A program made the position numbers and the translations under genes. From Diploptera punctata (Eukaryota > Arthropoda > Insecta > Blattodea > Blaberidae), in NCBI GenBank assembly GCA_030220185.1, contig JASPKZ010007430.1, positions 1,253,501 through 1,317,500 on the forward strand: a DNA stretch of 64,000 bases. The letters run 5' to 3'. The number at the start of each line of letters is the position of its first letter. Positions within the stretch are counted from its first letter, which is position 1. The notes under the pieces were generated by a model. It had not been told where the DNA came from. It searched no databases and was given only the letters and a program-made list of their open reading frames with translations. This document shows positions 55,081 through 64,000 of the stretch, in pieces.

Positions 55081-55212
55081 GGTTAAACATTTATATTTTG
55101 AATAAACAACTCAGTAAAATCACTTCGTGAGTCGTGAATTTATCGATAATAATTTGAAAATCACTCGTGGCATTACTTACTATAAATAACGTTAAAATAA
55201 TGCCATTTCTCT

Positions 55213-55525
55213 TACTTTAAGGGAAGAAAGGAGATTACGAGTATTTGAGTATTCAAATTTTGTAATCTGTCAAATAAAGGTACTCAGAATCTTTACTTTA
55301 TCTATGGCATAGTGTAATTATAGGCTATATAAGATAATAACAAAATAAGGTATCTATGAAACTGTGCTGGTGTACTGATAACTGGCTGGAACAATTGAAC
55401 CTGAAGGTCATGAGCGCTGATATAAGCTCTCCTTGCACATCTCTTTCCCGAGCTAATGTTTTTCAATCATTCCGTATAAAATTTAACTGTCTCAAATCAT
55501 GGTTAATATTATTCTTACATATCTT
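55213..55525. mobile_element. RTE-like LINE, family alpha, two small pieces (copy 14)
   Basis: The forward piece 55213-55255 (LTLREERRLRVFE) stops abruptly. A reverse piece at about 55385-55525 covers the WRAY...YDLR region. They face opposite ways, so they are either two insertions or one inverted copy. Confidence 0.55.
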
Positions 55526-55754
55526 TACATACTGATATGTCTATTTTTTCCGCTCTTCGAGAATGTAAAAACAATGTATACAGATCTATAGTTCAAAATA
55601 TAGTCAGTATAGATTCCTGGAAAATATACCAGAATTTAAGATAAGCATTATTAATTCCTGAAAGTACATTACTTAGGACTTTCAACGGGACATTTTAGAC
55701 TTAAAAAAATTAGACAAAAAGTAGATAAAATAAATTGATGAACAGCATTTCATG

Positions 55755-56032
55755 CTTGATTATGTAAAATGTAGACAGCTGGAATGATGTAGATACGTAA
55801 AACAGATGGAGGATGAAATAATGACAGAGACATTTTTGGAACGTTAGGGGCCTACCATTGGGAAGGAGGCGAAGAGGTCGATTTAAAGCAATTGGTTGTA
55901 GGAGGTGAAGAAGACAACGGAATAAAAATAACATAGGAGGAATGGAAAGATGTAGAAAGTTGAAGGAAAAAAGAAATTATACTCAAAACATTTGTCACAG
56001 GATAATGTTTTTATGCATCTATAAACCTGATC
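55755..56032 (+). pseudogene. LINE 3' end ahead of a (TAA)n array
   Basis: With frame changes the forward strand gives YVKQMEDEIMTETFLE, PTIGKEAKR, a W-L...E-V-K-K stretch, HRRNGKM and KHLSQDNVFMHL before the array. The V-x-R-M-E-D-E...R-x-R...H-L-S-Q order resembles RTE-like C-termini but is badly decayed. The simple repeat at its 3' side supports a LINE tail. Confidence 0.45.

Positions 56033-56119
<87 letters not shown>
56033..56119. repeat. (TAA)n microsatellite, 87 bp
   Basis: About 28 TAA units followed by GGTGATGGTGATAATGATG. Confidence 0.95.
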
Positions 56120-56120
<1 letters not shown>

Positions 56121-56195
56121 GTGATGGTGATAATGATGACGTCACACACCACCCGGATCTTACAGGGATACGCCCTGTCGGGAGAGAATTTTGAG

Positions 56196-56202
56196 ATCTG
56201 GT

Positions 56203-56234
<32 letters not shown>

Positions 56235-56346
56235 CCATAGTAATTCTGCCCGAGGGCAGGTCTTTCACTGCAATCATAGCATTTTAATGCTACACTTTGC
56301 AGCTTTACTAGGGAATTATAGGCGTAGTAGATTCCCGTTGCTTTCC

Positions 56347-56349
<3 letters not shown>
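56196..56349 (-). mobile_element. SINE family S, 3' piece (copy 4)
   Basis: The reverse strand reads TGTGGAAAGCAACGGGAATC, GCTGCAAAGTGTAGC, GCAGTGAAAGACCTGCCCTC and ATTACTATGG, then (TA)n. Head and first half are missing; a (TA)n run and a Helitron-like element begin where they should be. Confidence 0.75.
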
Positions 56350-56378
<29 letters not shown>

Positions 56379-56381
<3 letters not shown>

Positions 56382-56868
56382 TCTTAATATATAAAACATT
56401 TCGTGTCATGTTGTTTGTCCGCGATGGAATCCTAAACTACTGAACCGATTTTAATAAAATTTTGCACACTGTGTTCAGTTTGATCCAACTTGAGACTTTG
56501 GGTAGTTTATAACTAAATTTATAGTCGCATTATTTTTATTGCAAATTATTTGTTTATTATTTAACAAAGAGTTATAATTATCTGTGAGTTCCATACGATT
56601 CTAACAGATGGCGGTATAAGGTAATTTCGTAAGGTAATTGGTTTATTATTTAACAAAGATAGATCCAGGTGGCTGTGATTTTTGTTGCAACCGCGAATTT
56701 CAATTGAATTACAAATATTGATTATTTGTCAGTGTTTATTTTATTTTTTCAATATTATTAATTTCGTGTGTAAGTATTAGTTTTAAGTAATTTGGCTGAA
56801 AGGCAGCAACTTAATTTAAATTTTTAACGTACACCTTAGCCACAGCAACGCGTGGCCGGTACTTCTAG
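56379..56868 (+). mobile_element. Non-autonomous Helitron-like element, 490 bp
   Basis: The left end is TCTTCTTAATATATAAAAC; the next part, CCGCGATGGAATCCTAAAC, CTACTGAACCGATTTTAAT, is a phrase I associate with insect Helitron ends. The right end has a hairpin GCCACAGCAACGCGTGGC, then a 10-base gap and CTAG. The flanks are A at the left and T at the right. TC start, CTRR end with a hairpin just before it, and A/T insertion without a duplication are the Helitron signature. There is no Rep/helicase gene. Confidence 0.75.
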
Positions 56869-56905
<37 letters not shown>

Positions 56906-57003
56906 ACATATACATACCAGATGGCAGTGAAGACCGAGTTCTCACTACATCTCGTAATAACGGAGAATACATATTTTACAGAAATAAATGTTTGTATTAG
57001 ATT

Positions 57004-57074
57004 TGTCCGGTCGTGTAATGGATAAGACGCTGAAGTACCAATTCAGAGTTTCGGGTTCAAATCCCGTCCAGGCA
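57004..57074 (+). tRNA. tRNA-like sequence, 71 nt (pseudogene or SINE head)
   Basis: A cloverleaf can be drawn. The acceptor TGTCCGG pairs with CCAGGCA (one mismatch, one G-U). The anticodon stem CTGAA/TTCAG has a 7-base loop whose middle bases are ACC (Gly-type if read as an anticodon). The T arm CGGG/CCCG has loop TTCAAAT, and the B box GGTTCAAATCC is intact. The acceptor mismatch, an unpaired fifth T-stem position and the CA/TA repeats at 57091-57142 favour a SINE head or tRNA pseudogene over a working tRNA. Confidence 0.45.
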
Positions 57075-57090
57075 TTTGTTTTCCTTATGT

Positions 57091-57139
<49 letters not shown>

Positions 57140-57146
<7 letters not shown>

Positions 57147-57340
57147 GCTAACACAGAAACATAGAGGGCTGCCCCGGATGAGTAGAGCCACCTCCTAAGA
57201 CAACAGTAACATTTAAGGCAAGACATTTCATACTGTGATGACCAGATAGTTTTCGGGGACTACTTAGGCATTAAAGTTTTATGACATTTGTCTTATACTT
57301 ATGGCAAAACCCCCCACAAAAACCTCGCCTGGGAAAATAG
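57140..57340 (-). mobile_element. SINE family R, body fragment (copy 4)
   Basis: The reverse strand gives CCCAGGCGAGGTTTTTG, TAAGACAAATGTCATAAAAC, GTCCCCGAAAACTATC, then a GGAGGTGGCTCTACTC and CCTCTATGTTTCTGTG sequence matching the R body. The head is missing. Confidence 0.6.
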
Positions 57341-57959
57341 AATGAGCTGTCTATAAGGCGTAAACGAACATTTAGCTTACTTGGCAAGGGACCCCAGTCA
57401 AGAAAACACCGTATGCCGAGATCGTTGAAAGTTTTTGAGGAAGAAAGTAGATCAAAATATAAACACAATATTGCACTGAAATGAAAAACAGAATAAAATC
57501 AACATAAACAAAATGCTTTACTCACTTTTTAAGGAAGATGTTGGACATTTTGTCCCTCCTGATATGTGCATTTCTAACACCGATTAAAAAATTACAGGAG
57601 TACTTTCTGGAGCACTGATTATGATATCCCGCAGATTTCTCGTGTAATTGAAGTCTTTAACTCGCTAAAAGTGAATGGATTATTACGATACATATCAAAC
57701 ACGTGAAAATATTAAACACAAAAAATAAGACTGGCTTTAAAGTCAGGAGGATGTAATCTATAAACCGATGAATTTTATATGCATAAAACCTCGAACTTTT
57801 AAGTGCTCTTAACGCGGATATTCCAACTTCCGGAGCTAGACACAACGCCAGCTGGATTTTTTAGGACTTATTTGAATTCTCGTACATATATGGAGATTTT
57901 CTTGAGTGACAACTCTCTTGAAATTTACGAATGCATTTTTCGCACGACGTTTTCGTAAG
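57341..57959. other. No feature recognised
   Basis: No coding or shared repeat pattern was seen. Confidence 0.35.
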
Positions 57960-58648
57960 TAATGCCACGAGTGATTTCCAATTTACCTAGAGAATTTGGA
58001 AATCAAGAGTGGCATCTGTTAGGACTATTTAACGAATACAATTAAGCTGTTTACTCACAAATCATTATTTAAATATAGTTATTTTAAAATATCTATATAT
58101 TTAATGTAAACGGCGATGTATGAAAACAAATGAGAAACGTTATGTTTCACTTGTTCATCATTGCAACCAGATCATATTATTTATTGCCAAAGGATCGCAA
58201 TATTGTAAGAATGCACCCTAGTGGAGAAAAAAATGAAACACATCAAACTGTATATTAATTAATTTCTGATGTCCTATGATGTAAATATGTCAATTATATT
58301 TTTCTGGAACGTTATTACCTGGGGGGGGAGGGAAATACGTTTAAGAAATTGCAAACAGTGGTTTCTTTTTTTTGTGGTATAATCAATTGCTACAAATGTT
58401 TTTATATTATCTCCCGCAACCACGATCTGGTTACATTCGTGCACTATATATACAATCTGGTAGCCACATGCAGTCACTGCAAAATAATACTATGACCTAT
58501 TCAGAATTTAAAAGGAGGAGCTTGATTTTACAGTGATAAAATTAAACTGATGAAATCGAGGCGAAAAAGACTTTGATTGGTTGTAAATCAAAATTCTTTG
58601 AAATGTGATTGGTCATTGACTCCCATTTGGGGCATGAGTTAAATAGTC
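57960..58648 (-). mobile_element. Repeat W (copy 3), inverted relative to copy 1
   Basis: It begins with the tandem TTTGGAAATCAAGAGTGGCAT-type end near 57960-58015 and runs to CCCATTTGGGGCATGAGTTAA and ATAGTC at 58648. It matches copy 1 along its whole length. Notable private features are a G run near 58321-58330 and a short T run near 58368. The outer termini agree with copy 1 to within a few bases, so the element is about 690-760 bp. Confidence 0.7.
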
Positions 58649-58800
58649 TCTTTAAAATATACATTTCAACAATGGAAATGAGCTTTCCTGCGCAATAACC
58701 GAGTGCTTAAAGGCGACCCAGTAGTTATTTGGGTTTAAAAAATTGATTGCTTCAACAAATCCAGGAAGGTCCATTTTATCGATGTGTAATATTATTTTGT

Positions 58801-58925
58801 CGTCCGTCGCCGTGGCGTAGTCGGTAGAGTCCCTACTTTCCACCGCGGCTACCCGGGTTCGATTCCCGGCGGGATATGGGATTTTAAATTTCCACCTTGG
58901 GTCTGGGTGTGTGTCCTGTCCCACC
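58801..58925 (+). mobile_element. tRNA-headed SINE, family B (copy 2)
   Basis: The head GTCGCCGTGGCGTAGTCGG (A box) and CCCGGGTTCGATTCCCGG (B box, intact) has an acceptor-like GCGGGA end. The body GGGATTTTAAATTTCC, CTTGGGTCTGGGTGTGTG, CCTGTCCC matches 11035-11175 inverted. The near-perfect head suggests it is the younger of the two. Confidence 0.8.
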
Positions 58926-58929
58926 ATTA

Positions 58930-59622
58930 ATGCTCAACTGAGTGCACATTTTCTAATAAAAATATTTTGTCGATTTTGGACATTTAAACCAATAAAGTAG
59001 ATTACTAAAAACTGAGTCCCTGTATTCTGCTAAATGTGCACTTTTTTTTTTTTGCATTTTTCCGTAACTTGTATTTTTTTTTCATATTTTGGTACACTTT
59101 TCTCTGAAACTATGAAAGATAGGAAACTAATTTTTGGCATGAATATGTAGTTTTAAGAGCTCTATGATAATACGGTAAATTTATTTTTATGCTATTGATT
59201 ATTTGAAATGAAAGAAATGCATGCAACATTTTTAACAAAAAAGAATTTGGTCTTCGAATGTTTTAAAAATAAATCACAATCCATATTTGAACACAAGAAA
59301 ACTTTATTATTCTCAAATGAACTATGGGCAATAACATACTAAATTTTTGGAAACAATTGGATAAGTATTTTTTGAGAAAATTGTACCATTGTATTAAGAA
59401 GTTGGATTTTTTATTTTCATTTTTTTTTTTGTATTTTAAGTAACTCATGAAGAAAATTTCTTCATTTAATGTGTCTAAAAAGTTAAGCAGAGTGCCATTA
59501 TGTTCAGGAAGACATGTTTAATTAGTGACATCATTTTCATGCATATAACATAAGAATAAGCTGAAAAAAAATGATTTTGTATGTTGGATATTTTTAAACC
59601 AAATTGCAAGGAACTTGGTACC
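58930..59622. other. No feature recognised; T and A runs
   Basis: Contains poly-T runs near 59041-59055 and 59420-59432. No coding or repeat pattern was seen. Confidence 0.35.
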
Positions 59623-59720
59623 GGGTGCCCTTAAGGCAAGATGCCTTGGTGCAGAGCTACGGGACTCTTGTGGGAACACTGTTGCCACATTACGTCGTTC
59701 CATGATGGTAATTTTTCTAT
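59623..59720 (+). mobile_element. Possible SINE family H head fragment
   Basis: CTTAAGGCAAGATGCCTTGG and GCAGAGCTACGGGACTC resemble the start of the element at 13505-13895 (TTTAAGGCAAAATGTCTTGG, GATCAACGGGAC). The body is absent, so this is tentative. Confidence 0.3.
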
Positions 59721-59859
59721 ACATTCAGGAACCCACCTTCTTGTAGTTCTAGCTGGAACTATTTATTTAAATCATTTATTTAAAATTAATTGACTAATGA
59801 ATCAATCTCTCATAAAATGACACATTTTACTAGTAAGAATTTCTCCATAAGAACAATGC

Positions 59860-59978
59860 TATTTACTAGACGTGAAAACCCCTATGGCGTCACATTTATT
59901 TCTCTCTACAGTTCCGATCGAGGATCGAACCCGGGCCCGCTGCGTTAAAGACAACGATGTTAACTCTAGACCACAGCG

Positions 59979-59985
<7 letters not shown>
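59860..59985 (-). mobile_element. tRNA-like SINE head of family S/R type
   Basis: The reverse strand reads CGCTGTGGTCTAGAGTTAAC, GCAGCGGGCCCGGGTTCGAT and CCTCGATCGG, an S/R-type head with intact B box. The sequence after the head does not follow family S. A (TAA)n array abuts the head at 59983-60025. Confidence 0.6.

Positions 59986-60025
<40 letters not shown>
59983..60025. repeat. (TAA)n microsatellite
   Basis: About 14 TAA units followed by a T run. Confidence 0.9.
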
Positions 60026-60798
60026 TTTTTTTTTTAAATATTAATTATTTAAATGTTTATTGTTACTGAGTTGTATGTAAGAGAGAACCTTGACCACATG
60101 ATGTTTTTATTTAATTTCACTGATCGGCAATTCCTACTGCAGTCCTGCAGTTGGTAGCAGGTGCTCTATATAGAACCGTCTGCTGCTATAGATCTGATAG
60201 AGCACCCAACAAAGAGATTCGATAAGGGAGGGGGAGGCCTGCATTGAATAGTTTCCACATGGCCTCACAGGGCCACCTGGACTACATACGGGTAGTGGAT
60301 TAAACATGATTAATAAGTACCGGGATTAAATTTTGCAGTAATTTATCATTTTTATTTTCTCGTTGATGTGCATATTCATTTGTACAAGCCAGCAATTTCT
60401 ATGGTCATTTCAATACGTGTAAATTTGAATGGAATATTACTAACGCAAAACTAAACAACAAACACGCTAATTCCCTCTAAAATACGCTATTTGTGTGGGA
60501 TTTTGTAGGATCAGTTAGCTATTTAGTGGTGAAAGTTTGAACCAATCGTTCGAATCGTGTTAATGAAAGCATTCAAAGAATATCAATAAAAACAATACAA
60601 AATATGTGGTTTTTTATTTTTCATTTTAAAGGATATAATGATAATTTTATGAAAGGGAAATGACTATGCCTATTAACCGGATGCTGCAAAAATAATGCAT
60701 TTTTTTATAATAAAGCTTCATTTTTAGATCAGATTAGATGGGAAAGGTAGGTTCGGGTTTTAAGACCCAATCACGGCAACCTTTTGGTTCATTGTATC
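60026..60798. other. No feature recognised
   Basis: No coding frame or shared repeat. A G+C-richer patch lies at about 60120-60290. Confidence 0.35.
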
Positions 60799-60824
<26 letters not shown>

Positions 60825-60831
<7 letters not shown>

Positions 60832-61090
60832 TTTTTTATTTATATACAGAATTTTAATGTTTACCCATCTTTCTGTGCCTAAAGTTTTATTTTTCTTCTC
60901 CATTCGTCTCTCTCCATCCAATCCATGTCCTCCAGCCCCCTTGCTCTCATTCCAGTTCTTATTTCCTGCATCCACGAGTTTCGAGGTCTTCCTCTCCTCC
61001 TTCTTCCAGGTGGACACCATTTCAATATTTTTCTGAGTAACCTTTCTTCATGCATTCGTCGTACATGCCCATACCAATTTAATTGTTTAT
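60825..61090 (-). pseudogene. LINE 3' end, family eta, with (TAA)n tail
   Basis: The reverse strand reads KQLNWYGHVRRMHEERLL, KILKWCPPGRRRRGRPRN, SWMQEIRTGMRARGLED, MDWMERDEWRRKIKLW and a G-T-E-R end. One or two frame changes are needed. This is a full RTE-like C-terminal block, followed in its 3' direction by (TAA)n at 60799-60830. It is the only member of its family here. Confidence 0.7.
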
Positions 61091-61144
61091 ATCTTATATA
61101 AATAATCTACTATTGAATATATAATATTCATTTTTCTCGTATGA

Positions 61145-61393
61145 CAGCAATAATAATATTAATTTATATTATAATTAATAATAATGCTAATAATAATAAT
61201 ATTAATAGTAATAATAATCATAATCATAATCATAATAATAATAATCATAATCATAATAATAATCATAATCATAATAATAATAATCTTAATAATAATAATC
61301 TTAATAATAATAATAATCTTAATAATAATAATCATAATAATAATAATAATAATCATAATAATAATGATAATAATAATCATAATGATAATAAAC
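61145..61393. repeat. Long degenerate AAT/CAT array, ~250 bp
   Basis: Mixed AAT and CAT units with a few CTT units form a diverged triplet array. It can be translated on either strand as Asn/His or Ile/Met runs, which are not genes. Confidence 0.9.
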
Positions 61394-61404
61394 AACTAAC
61401 TGAT

Positions 61405-61640
61405 TTAGCACAATCGAATCCGGAGAGCTATGGCCGCATGGATGTAAGTTCTCCATACATTCATATCCTGAGCATATTTATCATTCATTCCCTGTACAAT
61501 TCACTTCTTTCGATTCAACGTTTATGTTACTCTTTCACCCCATTGTCGATCTAATTACTGGGCGCTTTCTGTGTTGTTTTCCTACAATAAGTTTCCTTGT
61601 CCTTCTTTCATTCAGCATTTATGCAATAAGTCATGGATGA
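61405..61640 (-). mobile_element. RTE-like LINE, family alpha, 3' end (copy 15)
   Basis: The reverse strand carries a diverged WRTYIHAAIAL-like end, the NFRSKE region and the Gly-Arg-rich block (RKRPVIR-like), then DERRTRKLIV near 61580-61610. It has many differences from the other copies. Confidence 0.55.
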
Positions 61641-61734
61641 ATCGCCGTTTCATTTGCCGGAAAATAAATAACACAATTTATTATAGACGTTTTAGCGTTT
61701 AAGAACAACATTAAATTAAAAATATCTTCTTTTT

Positions 61735-61855
61735 TTCTTCACTTCAAGGTTTAGGCGATTCGCTTGTTCCGAATTCACAATGGTTCCTTTCATCTCTTCC
61801 TAGGTCTTCCTACATCCCTTAATCCTTTTGGTTTGTAATGATATAGGGATAATCC
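61735..61855 (-). mobile_element. LINE 3' end fragment, theta/epsilon type
   Basis: The reverse strand reads HYKPKGLRDVGRPRKR, a stop, KEPL and a GAAGTGAAGAAA tail. Transposon X copy 2 begins directly at its upstream side (61856), inside the same LINE sequence (TTTTGGTTTGTAATGATATA). Confidence 0.55.
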
Positions 61856-62593
61856 ATATCAAATCGGATAGCAAAAAATATTGCAATTTATTTTTTTTTA
61901 ATTTGATGTTTCCCTAAATATAGTGAATACATTTATAAACGTATTAATATAGAAATTTAATTTTTATCATTTATAGGTTCGTAGTTATGATGATCTAAAA
62001 TTATCGTAAATATGATAAACTAAAACGTTTACTAATATTTCCGAAACAGTAAACAGCAAGAATTCTTTCAAACATATTTATATAGGTGATATCATGTAGT
62101 TTAAGGGTGTTATTTTTATAATTAGGATATTTTTATTTTTGTTGTCAATTTTCTATTTTATGGCGGTTTACTGCAGTACATATCAAAAAATGAAAACGAA
62201 AAAAATCCAGGATACTACACACGTAATAAGGATTAATTTCCAGCAATTACCTTTTGGCGTGTTGAATAGTTCAGAAAATATAAATGTTTTTTATTCTATT
62301 ATCGTTAAAAACTGACGGATCCAACAGAGCAACTGGTTCATTTCACGACCAAGGTCGCGCGCGTACTTAATTGAAACAGCTGACTGCGCTTCCTCAGTAA
62401 CTTTTTTAACTGTCATTAAATGTAATACATTATTATATGTTCTGCTTAAGGGAACAGTGCCATTAATTTATAAATGTCGCTATAATTTAATTCTTACGCA
62501 GTAAATGTTTGTTTATGGAATTTAATTGGTAAAGCGAGAAGTAAAGAGCTCTGTTACTTACGTTTACTGTGAATTATTAAACAAATTATTTAT

Positions 62594-62919
62594 AACTAAA
62601 TAACTAACTAACTCACTAGCTCTATCGAACCTGTAGATTCATGGCCGCGCAGAATAAGCTCTCCATACATCCCTATCCCTATCCGGTTTTCCTACAAGAA
62701 GTTTCCAAGCACCTCTTTCATCCCCCATACGTGCCACATGTCCCGCCCATCGAAGCCTACGAGACTTAACTGTTCTTATTATATCTGGCTTTCTATACAT
62801 ATCATATAGCTCACTATTATGTAGTTTTCTCCGTTCACCTGTCTGTTCATCTCTTTTTGATCCAAATATTTTCCTAAGAACTTTATTATCAAATACTCGT
62901 AATCTTCTTTCCTCCCTTA
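62594..62919 (-). mobile_element. RTE-like LINE, family alpha, carried in transposon X copy 2 (copy 13)
   Basis: It is flanked by AAACAAATTATTTAT on both sides (62579-62593, 62920-62934), the inverse of the duplication around copy 11. It has the same internal 85 bp deletion as copy 11 (the junction GGATAGGGATAGGGATG). So it is the same insertion event seen in a second transposon copy, not a new insertion. Confidence 0.85.
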
Positions 62920-63485
62920 AAACAAATTATTTATTTTGTTACAAATTTTTCATTGCAATTAAATGAAATATTATAATAAAAACTCTTACACCATTAATTG
63001 AATAAACTGGTATAGATTTTTATTATGTTATAATTACTAATTTCAATCTTAAAATAATTTTTTATTGAGTGTACTGTATTGTACCCTGGAAACTATGACG
63101 AAATAGTGTTGTTATTATACAATATATCACTTCCAAATAAAACCGAATGTTTTAATACTCGTACCACTTCATACTCGTAACAAACGATAATAATGCTGAA
63201 TCAGCGCGTCTTCTTAAAACATCTGCTCCTCTATCAACAATTCTCAAGTTCAGATTATTTACTAGACATTTGATTTAAATCAGTGCGTGTGTTTAGTGTA
63301 CCTCGTCATTTTAAGTATTAGAGTCAAATTTAAAATAACCTTTTATCGTTTTTAACTAACAAGTTTGCAGATTGAAGTATTTTATTTTATTACTGTACAT
63401 ATAATTATACTGTCTATTATGAATAAGCCTAACTGGTGTTATGTGAATGGAAAGTGTTTCAATCCACTCGGACGACATAAGAGTA

Positions 63486-64000
63486 GTTAAAAAAAATCAG
63501 ATCTGTCCTTCCATGGATCTGTGAGAAATTCGGGGTACCCCAAGAACATTGGCTCTCGGCAAAAATATGTGGTAATTGCAGGCAAATTTTAGAGGGTAAG
63601 AGAATGTGAGGAGTACAGCCTAACAGATTAACTAATACTGAAAATGAGGAATCCGATGTAACACAACCTAGTAGCAATAACGATAGTAATTCCGACATCG
63701 TTAAAGAATCGGCTATACCAACATTAAATGAATCATTTAAATTGATAGGGGAAAGTCCCATTAAGAGAGCAAAAATGTCTCACAATAAATATGTGAAAAA
63801 TAAATATAAAAGTGTAACTGAGGCAATTAAAAATAAAATTTTCCACCAATTTGACTCTTCAAGTGAAGAAGAGGATAAATATGAAATTGAGGTTTTGGAA
63901 AATCTTAAGAAGGCGTTTGCTGCTAGCAGTGATAAAAAAGATAAAATCAAAATTCTAACGTTGCTTCCACTCTCCTGGTCAGTAAGAAGAGTACAACAGC
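63486..64000 (+). pseudogene. Transposon X gene, partial (copy 2)
   Basis: The forward strand first gives the W-I-C...C-G-N-C segment (63490-63605), then loses frame by a short deletion relative to copy 1. From about 63640 it is open to the window edge: a Ser/Asn-rich linker (TQPSSNNDSNSD), PTLNESFKL, SPIKRAKMSHNKYVKNKYK, SVTEAIKNKIFHQF, an acidic SSSEEEDKYEIEVLENLKKA stretch and finally KDKIKILTLLPLSWSVRRVQ. The I-L-T-L-x-P-x-S-W-S-x-R-x-x motif is one I associate with a family of uncharacterised repeat-encoded proteins in arthropods and cnidarians; the expected DNA-handling C-terminus would lie beyond 64000. A zinc-finger-like N-terminus suits DNA binding. The function is inferred. Confidence 0.6.

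Larger units (their letters stand above)
61856..64000 (+). mobile_element. DNA transposon, family X (copy 2), runs off the window
   Basis: The left end is GGGATAATCCATATCAAATC, the same terminus as both ends of copy 1. From there to about 63823 it is the inverse of copy 1, with one unit of the block duplicated there and a single TTAA where copy 1 carries its piggyBac-like insertion. After 63823 it continues with coding sequence that copy 1 has lost. It carries alpha LINE copy 13. The right end is outside the window. Confidence 0.8.

Noticed and set aside
55883..56350. 155-codon reverse frame with a long isoleucine run
   Set aside because: It runs through (TAA)n and a SINE fragment. The isoleucine run is the microsatellite.
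58652..58927. 91-codon reverse frame with an ordinary-looking composition
   Set aside because: It is antisense to SINE family B; the phrase YPAGNRTRVA is the inverse of the B-box region and appears wherever this SINE does.
61141..61554. 137-codon frame rich in Asn and His
   Set aside because: It is the translation of a degenerate AAT/CAT array followed by an alpha LINE fragment on the other strand.
1..64000. CRISPR array, operon, phage or plasmid features
   Set aside because: No regularly spaced repeats, no bacterial gene spacing and no Shine-Dalgarno pattern. All features are eukaryotic mobile elements.

Overview
This window reads as intergenic or intronic DNA from a large, AT-rich arthropod genome, most likely an insect. 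A cockroach or termite (Blattodea) is plausible, judged only from the style of its SINE and LINE repeats and from the abundant TAGGCCTA octamer. There is no bacterial gene organisation, no rRNA, no CRISPR array and no convincing multi-exon host gene. Nearly everything recognisable is a transposable element, and most copies are 5'-truncated, frameshifted or interrupted by younger insertions. The only host-gene candidate is a possible first exon for a type II membrane protein at 51959-52221.

Layout. 0.5-1.4 kb: a Mutator-like transposase with one internal stop. 2.9-7.4 kb: a pile of 3' ends from one RTE-like non-LTR family (called alpha here), some tail to tail. 7.6-9.7 kb: a degraded Tc1/mariner-type transposase split by a SINE and a second Tc1-type deletion derivative. 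10.6-18.4 kb: several tRNA-headed SINE families, a palindromic MITE, a TIR element with GTGGACC palindromes, and a non-LTR fragment inserted in a SINE with a clear target duplication. 19-22.4 kb: a hairpin element, a SINE and further alpha copies set in (TAA)n arrays. 23.7-25.1 kb: a 1 kb repeat and a 220 bp TTAA-flanked MITE. 25.4-28.6 kb and 39.0-40.5 kb: two copies of a second LINE family (gamma). 30.9-32.4 kb: two inverted copies of the 23.7 kb repeat. 32.7-33.2 and 41.2-42.6 kb: a CR1/L2-like LINE whose tail seeds (TTA)n arrays. 33-38 kb: more LINE tails, SINEs and a foldback element with a 9 bp duplication.

44.8-50.7 kb and 61.9-64.0 kb hold the most interesting system: two inverted copies of a DNA transposon with termini GGGACATTCCATAT. 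It encodes a CxxC-type protein ending, at the window edge, in a motif seen in uncharacterised arthropod repeat proteins. Copy 1 contains a tandem duplication, two copies of a carried LINE fragment, and a nested piggyBac-like element for which two empty sites are visible. 52-58.7 kb: a 148 bp tandem duplication, two hairpin elements, a 700 bp repeat in inverted copies, and a 490 bp Helitron-like element. 58.8-61.8 kb: SINE and LINE fragments and long degenerate triplet repeats.

All similarity calls come from translating and comparing by eye. No database search was run, and element boundaries without a stated target duplication are approximate.
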